Of a DNA stretch of 8,423 nt, positions 1-4,676 are shown piece after piece (position 1 is the first letter of the stretch; every line of letters begins with the position of its first letter). The stretch spans positions 1-8,423 of the forward strand of contig JAKAYK010000040.1 in assembly GCA_021826765.1 (NCBI GenBank). Reading direction: 5' to 3'. Origin of the DNA: Thermoplasmata archaeon. Lineage in GTDB: Archaea > Thermoplasmatota > Thermoplasmata > Thermoplasmatales > Thermoplasmataceae. The notes under the pieces were generated by a model, which made no database searches, was not told the origin of the DNA, and saw nothing but the letters and a program-made list of their open reading frames with translations. The translations under genes were made by a program, and so were the position numbers.

Positions 1-26
1 ACCATTGGAGTGAGGTGATGAAATGA
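1..26 (+). CDS. Possible C-terminal end of an upstream gene (partial)
   Basis: Reading from base 3, the frame encodes HWSEVMK and then stops at TGA 24-26. That stop overlaps the ATG of the next gene in an ATGA arrangement, a common archaeal sign of translational coupling. The other two frames also stop here (TGA 11-13 and 16-18), so which frame is the real gene end cannot be decided from this window. The strong Shine-Dalgarno site directly before the downstream start favours an operon, because first genes in this group tend to be leaderless. No function can be assigned. Confidence 0.25.
12..19 (+). promoter_or_regulatory. Strong Shine-Dalgarno site for the SQR-like gene
   Basis: GAGGTGAT at 12-19 matches the complement of the archaeal 16S rRNA 3' end (AUCACCUCC) over all eight bases and sits three bases before ATG 23. 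It fixes the start of the flavoprotein and suggests internal translation within a longer message. The other genes in the window lack a comparably good site. Confidence 0.8.
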
Positions 27-1219
27 AGAAAATTGGAATAATAGGTGGAGGAGCAGGAGGATTGATAACATCTTCCAAGCTCGCAAAAGATCTGTCGGGC
101 GAAATCAAGAAAGGAGACGTTTCCATAACACTTTTTGACAGGAAGAAGCAACAGGAATTCCAGCCAGGTTATCTGGAAGTTGCATTCAGGGGTGAGAAAC
201 CGGATAAAATAAGAAGGGAAACCTCGAACCTGATTGCACCCGGTGTCAGGCATGTGATAAGCGACTGCAAGAACGTAGACCTTGATAACAAGATGATGGA
301 AACTGAGGATGGAAAAAAATGGGATTTTGACTATCTTATCATTTCCACCGGCTCATCACCAGATTATGATCAGATTCCAGGACTTAAAAAAGCAAACATG
401 GACTTCCATACAAGTGCTTCAAAGTCAAGCCTGATCTACAGCAGAATAAACAGCATGAGTTCTGGAAAGATAGTTGTGGGTATTGGGGGCCTTCCATATA
501 AATGCCCGCCATCCCCAAATGAATCTGCTTTCATGCTGGATGAGTTCTTCACCAGGAAAAAGATAAGGGATAAGATCAATATCACCTATATCACACCATT
601 CACAAGAGTTTATTCTGCAGAAGCAATAAATAAAGTCATTGAGCCGCTTTACAAAAGCAGGAACATTGATAGCATTACAGCATTCACAACAGATTCAGTA
701 GACCCGGAAAAGAAGGAACTTGTTTCCCTTGAGGGTGAAACCATAAAATATGATCACCTTTTCCTGACACCTCCGCACAAGACTGCAGGCTTTATTCATG
801 GCACGGAGATGGCAGATGAAGATGGCTGGATAAAGACAGACAAGAAGGATTTACACATAACCAAGCATGACAATGCCTTTGCCATAGGAGATACCACCAA
901 CATACCTATCTCGAAGGCAGGAGTGGAGGCCCATCTTGAAGGAGTCATAGTTGCAAACAACATCACCTCGGAAATTTCAGGAACTGGGGAAAGGTTCGAA
1001 TTCACAGGAAGAACACAGTGTTCAATGGAAACCGGATATCATCAGGCAACCTTTGTCATTGGAACATATGATACGCCAGTTCAGGAGATCAATCCTTCAA
1101 TGAAGAATTACATGGAGAAGAAGGTAATGGAGAAGATTTACTGGTCCTCTTTGGGCGGTCATTATGAGTGGCTATTCAAGTACCATTTCAAGAATGACTA
1201 CTTCTCGAAAATAAGTTGA
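23..1219 (+). CDS. sqr: Sulfide:quinone oxidoreductase-like FAD flavoprotein
   Basis: This is a 398-residue flavoprotein of the disulfide oxidoreductase superfamily. SQRs are peripheral membrane enzymes that oxidise sulfide to polysulfide/sulfur and pass electrons through FAD to quinone. Visible signs: the N-terminal Rossmann motif GGGAGG at residues 8-13 with acidic D39 ending the second strand; PGY at 48-50; the ISTG strand at 107-110; a second FAD motif AIGD at 287-290; and two family cysteines, C161 in LPYKCPP and C333 in CSMETG, which in SQRs bridge through sulfur. The third cysteine of type I enzymes, expected near residue 130, appears to be Ser/Thr here. C82 is elsewhere. The last 40 residues are rich in aromatic and basic residues, as in membrane-anchoring SQR tails. 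Length and start are normal. Sulfide as substrate is family inference; a related flavocytochrome-c-like or paralogous role is possible. Confidence 0.85.
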   Translation: MKKIGIIGGGAGGLITSSKLAKDLSGEIKKGDVSITLFDRKKQQEFQPGYLEVAFRGEKPDKIRRETSNLIAPGVRHVISDCKNVDLDNKMMETEDGKKWDFDYLIISTGSSPDYDQIPGLKKANMDFHTSASKSSLIYSRINSMSSGKIVVGIGGLPYKCPPSPNESAFMLDEFFTRKKIRDKINITYITPFTRVYSAEAINKVIEPLYKSRNIDSITAFTTDSVDPEKKELVSLEGETIKYDHLFLTPPHKTAGFIHGTEMADEDGWIKTDKKDLHITKHDNAFAIGDTTNIPISKAGVEAHLEGVIVANNITSEISGTGERFEFTGRTQCSMETGYHQATFVIGTYDTPVQEINPSMKNYMEKKVMEKIYWSSLGGHYEWLFKYHFKNDYFSKIS

Positions 1220-1385
1220 ACCTGATGCCTGTAGGTAATGTTAAATATAAAAATGAATGAACTGTGCCTGACCAGTTCTTGCATTTTTATTCTCAACATT
1301 TTTCTGATGTTCATTTTTTGCAGGATTAGTTTCATTTTATTATTTTTAATATGAATAACAATTATTCCAATTCAACCTGAAGATT
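1220..1385. terminator. Convergent intergenic region with T-rich terminator tract
   Basis: The flavoprotein gene and the minus-strand radical SAM gene converge here, and I see no gene between them. On the plus strand a 6-bp hairpin (GAACTG 1259-1264 with CAGTTC 1273-1278, 8-base loop) is followed by a long T-rich stretch to about 1350. Archaeal termination depends mainly on T-tracts, so this probably ends the flavoprotein message. The tract contains CATTTTT three times at an exact 15-base spacing (1282, 1297, 1312). A longer inverted pair, AAAAATGAA 1249-1257 and TTCATTTTT 1310-1318, encloses the small hairpin. Read from the other side, the A-rich 1241-1253 gives a short T-tract for the radical SAM gene. 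Confidence 0.5.
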
Positions 1386-3086
1386 TCATTCTAATCCCTG
1401 AAGGTGCGAGATCCTGTTCAATATCTTCTGGAAAATCGAATATGCAAATACACAGGATGAAACAAATGTTATGGCGTGCTTATTTGACCAGTCAAGTTCC
1501 TTCACCATGTATGTGAGATGCCTGCTTTTGTCTTCCTGAGGGGTGTACTCAGTTCCATTCATGTAACTGAGTATATTGCTTACAATGTTCTTTTTCTCAA
1601 ATTCCTGTATATATCCTAACCTGCTTCCCACTTCCACCATCCTGATTCCTGATAGATAAGTGGCCTCCACAAGATCCTCCTTGGACATCCACCTTGTTTC
1701 GTAGTTCAGAAAGTCGTCCCATGATCTGCCCTTTTCAAGCAGATCATAGAAATCCATGAGATTCTTTGTCTTGATGGTGTAGCCATACCTATCGGGCATC
1801 TCATAAAATAGAGATCCAGGATCAAGGAACGGCGTAAGCGGAGATATGAAACCATAGACGGGCATTCTGCTGGTTGTATGTTCCTGGATGAATGTATCCA
1901 GAAAGTCTGCGTCTTTCATGACGTCCTCTTTTGTCTGTTTTGGAAGACCGATTGAGAAATAAACGTCGAACTTTCTCGATCCAAATTCTGCAGCAAGATC
2001 AACACTCTTAGCAAGTGCTGCATTATCATAATACCTGCCTGTCTCCTCCCGGATTGGCTGGCTGGAAGAATCTGGAGACATTTCACACATGAACTCACTG
2101 ACATTTCTTGAAAGCGCACTGAAATATTCCCTGTCAGGTGGAGCGAAATATTCTGTGAGGAATGGGAGATCAATACTCCTTTCTTTCATTTCCCTGAATA
2201 GTTCACTGTAGTACTTTTCCCCGGCCTGATTCAGGTCTCCAGCGATAAAAACAGGAGATGCTATGGTATCCTGTATAACGCTTATCTCATCGGCCACCCT
2301 CTTAGGATCCCTTCTCATGAGCCCTTTGTTATAGTACCTCTTACCATAGGCATAGTTTGAAGCACCGCAGAATCCGCAATTGAACTGGCAACCATGCTGT
2401 ATAAGCGTCATACCCACAGGATTTGTGATCCAGGAAAGATAGGGTAGATGGCCCCTTATATCATGATATTTTATTGCTGTTTTCAGGAGTATTGAATAAT
2501 CTATGAAAACGTTTGATGCAGGATCAGTATCATCGGAACGGGAATTCATTCGAATTTTGCCATTGTCCCGATATGCAAGGCTGTTCACTTCCTCCATCGA
2601 TTTATGAGATTCAAGTGCATCGAGAAGCTGTACCAGGGGCCCCTCCATGAAGTCCCCAGGAAGAATGTAGTCCACCGCATCAATTTTTTTAAGTATCTCC
2701 TCAGCAAAATATGAGGCTGAAAAACCACCCATAACAATCTTGCTGTTCGGATGATATTTTTTAATGATTCTGGCCACATTCAAAGAGCCATGAACATGAG
2801 GCATCCAGTGCAGATCAATACCGAACAGTTCAGCATCAATATTCCTTATGTATTTCTCCACATCAAACTCAGGGTTGGCAAGCATGTGAACTGCAAGGTT
2901 GCATATCCTGCCTGTGTAGCCGTTATTCATTATATGGTTGAGCATGCTCACGAAACCCACAGGATACATTTCAAAAAGAGGTGTTGAAGGAACAACATCG
3001 CTGATGGGGCCCTCTTTAAGGTTTCTCTGCCTGAAGTCATAAATGCTTGGCGCATGAACAAAAGCCATGTCTGACTTCATGTACAT
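1386..3086 (-). CDS. B12-binding domain/radical SAM protein
   Basis: A 566-residue protein with a cobalamin-binding-like fold followed by a radical SAM domain. Residues about 40-160 resemble the B12-binding fold: strand FGIDLHW at 88-94, helix, MGGFSAS at 119-125, and the acidic loop GDFMEGP at 144-150. The radical SAM core follows, with the 4Fe-4S motif C233-x3-C237-x2-C240 in HGCQFNCGFC. EMSPDS at 335-340 and FSIGLPKQT at 377-385 look like later barrel strands. The C-terminal 130 residues are helical and unrecognised. It resembles the B12/radical SAM family I remember as named for Thermoplasma Ta0216; that match is from memory. The substrate is unknown, with methyl transfer or radical rearrangement usual for the class. 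Met1 is at 3086, but a TATA-like box 26 bases before Met3 (3080) makes 3080 an equally good leaderless start. No operon partner is evident. Confidence 0.85.
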   Translation of the reverse strand: MYMKSDMAFVHAPSIYDFRQRNLKEGPISDVVPSTPLFEMYPVGFVSMLNHIMNNGYTGRICNLAVHMLANPEFDVEKYIRNIDAELFGIDLHWMPHVHGSLNVARIIKKYHPNSKIVMGGFSASYFAEEILKKIDAVDYILPGDFMEGPLVQLLDALESHKSMEEVNSLAYRDNGKIRMNSRSDDTDPASNVFIDYSILLKTAIKYHDIRGHLPYLSWITNPVGMTLIQHGCQFNCGFCGASNYAYGKRYYNKGLMRRDPKRVADEISVIQDTIASPVFIAGDLNQAGEKYYSELFREMKERSIDLPFLTEYFAPPDREYFSALSRNVSEFMCEMSPDSSSQPIREETGRYYDNAALAKSVDLAAEFGSRKFDVYFSIGLPKQTKEDVMKDADFLDTFIQEHTTSRMPVYGFISPLTPFLDPGSLFYEMPDRYGYTIKTKNLMDFYDLLEKGRSWDDFLNYETRWMSKEDLVEATYLSGIRMVEVGSRLGYIQEFEKKNIVSNILSYMNGTEYTPQEDKSRHLTYMVKELDWSNKHAITFVSSCVFAYSIFQKILNRISHLQGLE

Positions 3087-3100
3087 TGAATCTGTAATAC

Positions 3101-3109
3101 TTAATTAAG
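3101..3109 (-). promoter_or_regulatory. TATA-like box of the radical SAM gene
   Basis: On the minus strand CTTAATTAA (3109-3101) is the only TATA-like element close to the gene. Its centre is about 25 bases from ATG 3080 and 19 from ATG 3086. Archaeal TATA boxes sit about 26 bases before transcription start, so a leaderless message beginning near 3080 fits best. No Shine-Dalgarno site precedes either ATG. Confidence 0.4.
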
Positions 3110-3230
3110 GCCATGCATTATTTTTTTGTGATATTTAGTATTCAAAATTCTTCAGGAAACATCGATCCTTATTCAAGAACAGCGTTCCAAATTGCATCTG
3201 AAAGTGCTTGATTATTGGTGAATTGAAAAA

Positions 3231-3380
3231 TCAGGATGTGGATTTTCTTTTTTCCAGGGCCTCAACTGATCTTGAAGCTATGGAAAGATTACATGAATCA
3301 TGCGCGCTACACCATTTAAAGCATTCTTCAGCGTCCTTCTCCTCGTTATAATGAAGGCCGCATATGCCACATTTGTACAT
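3231..3380 (-). CDS. Small Cys/His-rich protein, probable zinc ribbon
   Basis: A 49-residue protein starting at ATG 3380 (MYKCGICG). It has a dense metal-ligand pattern: C4, C7, H10, C20, C24, H27 and C30, that is CxxC, two residues, H, nine residues, CxxxC, two residues, HxxC. A charged helix follows. The combination YKCxxCGLxY, AEECxxWC and SCNLxI is one I recognise from small uncharacterised archaeal and bacterial proteins, usually presumed to bind zinc; that is memory rather than a search. In-frame ATGs exist at 3401 and 3461. A TATA-like box at 3431-3438 lies downstream of the 3461 start, which argues against it. 3401 remains possible, with a purine-rich GGAAGGGAAG stretch between it and 3380. 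Function is unknown; metal sensing, nucleic-acid binding or a protein-protein role are all open. Confidence 0.65.
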   Translation of the reverse strand: MYKCGICGLHYNEEKDAEECFKWCSAHDSCNLSIASRSVEALEKRKSTS

Positions 3381-3430
3381 GCTTCCCTTCCCTTCTTCCA
3401 TTTTACCAACGGTTATTAAGTAACTTCCCG

Positions 3431-3438
3431 TTATAAAG
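3431..3438 (-). promoter_or_regulatory. TATA-like box of the small Cys-rich gene
   Basis: CTTTATAA on the minus strand (3438-3431) resembles an archaeal TATA box. It predicts transcription start near 3408, giving a very short leader to ATG 3401 or about 28 bases to ATG 3380. A second AT-rich element at about 3473-3487 is an alternative. Confidence 0.35.
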
Positions 3439-3547
3439 ATTTTTGTTCGTACTTCCTGCAATAACTATAACAGGATAAATATTAAAGGTATGAATGGCAA
3501 ACCTACAGTTACGATCTCAAAGGATTATGTGTTAGAACTTGGAAATA

Positions 3548-4015
3548 TCAGTAATTGTCTGAATATCCAGGCTTTTCCTTTGAGTTGCCTTCTTTCCCCG
3601 AAACCATGTATATAATGTTGAAAACATGAGCGGCCACGGAAAAGAGAATGAGGAATAATCCTACAAGGGCCAGCAGCTTAATGAAACTGTTCATATACTG
3701 CATATTGAATCCAATGAAAAAGAGTATGACGCCCGCATTCATTGAGAAAAATTCAAAATTGATGCTTCTTTCAGCATAGGCCTTTGACCTGGAGAGACCT
3801 GATACGAACATATATGAAAGCCCAAAAATGATCATTGTCACGAATCCAAATAACCAGAGAATGAATATGGAATCTCTTGCGATCAGTATCACTGGGATCA
3901 TACTTAAAATGAGGGCGATGATACCTGCCAATAAATACAAGAAACTGACTGCAATGAATCTCAATACGTATTTGATGTTTATTGTGCCCTGTTTTCTTTC
4001 ACCATGGCTGTGCAT
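3548..4015 (-). CDS. Four-helix membrane protein resembling a small oxidase subunit I relative
   Basis: A 155-residue integral membrane protein with four predicted helices at about 17-45, 49-73, 88-105 and 110-138, a charged N-terminus and a polar tail. The core around residues 56-103 (LFGFVTMIIFGLSY through NAGVILFFIGF) closely resembles small four-helix relatives of heme-copper oxidase subunit I, which usually read H-x-H before GFVT and YH..P.F after IFG. Here those positions are RDSIFIL and YMFVSGL, so the expected heme-ligand histidines are missing; H130 is the only membrane histidine. The resemblance is from pattern memory. If right, this is a non-catalytic derivative, perhaps structural or quinone-associated. 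The start at 4015 is supported by an AT-rich box about 29 bases upstream and no earlier in-frame ATG. It is transcribed like the two genes downstream, but 86 or more bases and separate promoters argue against one operon. Confidence 0.75.
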   Translation of the reverse strand: MHSHGERKQGTINIKYVLRFIAVSFLYLLAGIIALILSMIPVILIARDSIFILWLFGFVTMIIFGLSYMFVSGLSRSKAYAERSINFEFFSMNAGVILFFIGFNMQYMNSFIKLLALVGLFLILFSVAAHVFNIIYMVSGKEGNSKEKPGYSDNY

Positions 4016-4310
4016 AATGAGTTATGTATCCTGATCCTAAAAATTTATTCAAAATTTTATTTACAACAACTTTATTGGATTTCTTTCGCTTCTATATAGG
4101 AAATCCTGGTTTTATCCCCGTGCTTTCGTTAATCACAGAATTCAATTTTGATTAATATGTGGATCGAACGGGATTTTATTACGGTTTGAGGGAAAATAAG
4201 TTAGAATCAAACTCCCCTTTAGAAATTAGTGTGCAGCCGGCCAGCTCGGTCTCACCCATAAGAGAGAAATTTTAAAAAATTAAATGCGTAAATTATAGAG
4301 ATTGCTTATC
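4016..4310. other. AT-rich intergenic stretch, no confident gene
   Basis: Between the divergent membrane-protein gene and the GC-richer island there is no gene I can support. Two items stand out. GGATTTC 4077-4083 and GAAATCC 4100-4106 form a 7-bp inverted repeat with a 16-base spacer. A short open frame runs from GTG 4159 to TAA 4261-4263 (34 codons) and includes a conspicuously GC-rich patch, about 4231-4256. The frame has no start signal and no family I know. It may be a gene remnant. Confidence 0.4.
4038..4049 (-). promoter_or_regulatory. TATA-like box of the membrane-protein gene
   Basis: AATAAATTTTTA on the minus strand (4049-4038) is centred about 29 bases before ATG 4015, the spacing expected for leaderless or near-leaderless archaeal transcription. 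No Shine-Dalgarno site is present. Confidence 0.4.
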
Positions 4311-4571
4311 TTACATGAACCCTATGCTTGTGATGCTTTTTTGAATGGTCTTCCATTTATCTGATGTGGGTGGGAAGACCCCTTGACCTGGCAAGGGAGT
4401 GTCAACCAGCCAATCGTTGCGGTTCGATGAATCCATGCCCATGGGCATAAGGGAGCCCAGCAGCAAGCCCTTTCCGTCAGGAGGGGTAGTTGACTCCATT
4501 GTTTCTTCCGCAAAGGGAAAAGAAGCACTCTGTGTTCTCAATTTTGAGCTACTGGAACCTGTGCGGACCAT
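4311..4571 (-). CDS. Doubtful 86-residue ORF within the island
   Basis: ATG 4571 to TAA 4311-4313 encodes a Ser/Thr/Pro/Gly-rich protein (MVRTGSSSSK at the start, TSDKWKTIQKS near the end) with no membrane segment, no cysteine and no motif I recognise. Its codons are not strikingly unnatural, and an AT-rich CAATATGG lies about 20-25 bases upstream. The composition is unlike a typical folded cytoplasmic protein, however, and the opposite strand is open too, which often happens in GC-richer non-coding DNA. It is divergent from katG with 105 bases between. It could be a real orphan gene, the tail of a degraded transposon gene, or chance. Confidence 0.2.
   Translation of the reverse strand: MVRTGSSSSKLRTQSASFPFAEETMESTTPPDGKGLLLGSLMPMGMDSSNRNDWLVDTPLPGQGVFPPTSDKWKTIQKSITSIGFM
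4435..4448. repeat. 14-base perfect palindrome
   Basis: ATGCCCATGGGCAT reads identically on both strands. Being a perfect even palindrome it suits a dimeric DNA-binding protein better than an RNA hairpin, though it could form a short RNA stem. It lies 229 bases before the katG start, far for an archaeal operator, so it more likely belongs to the island. Confidence 0.5.
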
Positions 4572-4649
4572 TCAAACTTAACATCCCATATTGTGAAAAA
4601 ATGCCAAGGATTCATAATGTTTATATCTCATTTCCAGCTACTTAATTGT

Positions 4650-4660
4650 TACATATAAAA
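4650..4660 (+). promoter_or_regulatory. TATA-like box of katG
   Basis: TACATATAAAA (4650-4660) is the best TATA-like element before katG, with its centre about 22 bases from ATG 4677, implying a leaderless or nearly leaderless message. A second candidate, GTTTATATC (4619-4627), lies farther upstream. The AGGGGAAT stretch at 4662-4669 is only a weak Shine-Dalgarno match. I see no obvious peroxide-regulator operator. Confidence 0.45.
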
Positions 4661-4676
4661 CAGGGGAATGTGAAGT

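Larger units (their letters stand above)
4311..4580. other. GC-richer, hairpin-rich island of unknown nature
   Basis: Bases 4321-4570 are 51% G+C by hand count, inside AT-rich intergenic DNA. They hold adjacent hairpins: GGTCTTCC 4347-4354 with GGAAGACC 4373-4380 (18-base loop), then CCCTTG 4380-4385 with CAAGGG 4392-4397. Next come the 14-base palindrome at 4435-4448, AAGGG 4449-4453 with CCCTT 4469-4473, and a long-range pairing GTCAAC 4401-4406 with GTTGAC 4488-4493. A TATA-like AATTATAG at 4291-4298 lies about 26 bases before the island, as if to start a plus-strand RNA near 4321. Competing readings are an 86-codon minus-strand frame (4571-4311) and a 60-codon plus-strand frame (GTG 4399 to TAA 4581), neither of a family I know, or the decayed 3' end of an insertion sequence. 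I cannot choose between these. Confidence 0.4.

Noticed and set aside
2751..2987. Plus-strand 78-codon frame inside the radical SAM gene
   Set aside because: It is antisense to a conserved domain of a confident gene, without its own promoter or motif.
3138..3230. Open frame continuing past the stop of the small Cys-rich gene for about 30 codons
   Set aside because: The sequence after the TGA has no motif, no start signal and AT-rich composition; read-through is not supported.
3490..3612. Plus-strand 40-codon frame starting MNGKPTVTISKDYV, loosely like an antitoxin start
   Set aside because: It runs into the end of the membrane-protein gene on the opposite strand, has no promoter at the right distance, and no partner toxin is near.
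4231..4265. GC-rich patch that resembles part of a tRNA around a CAT triplet
   Set aside because: The putative anticodon stem does not pair over five bases with a 7-base loop, and no acceptor stem or T-loop (GGTTCGA) follows.
4311..4580. RNase P RNA or SRP RNA in the island
   Set aside because: The conserved GAGGAAAGTCC box of RNase P and the GGAAG helix-8 signature of SRP RNA are not present on either strand.
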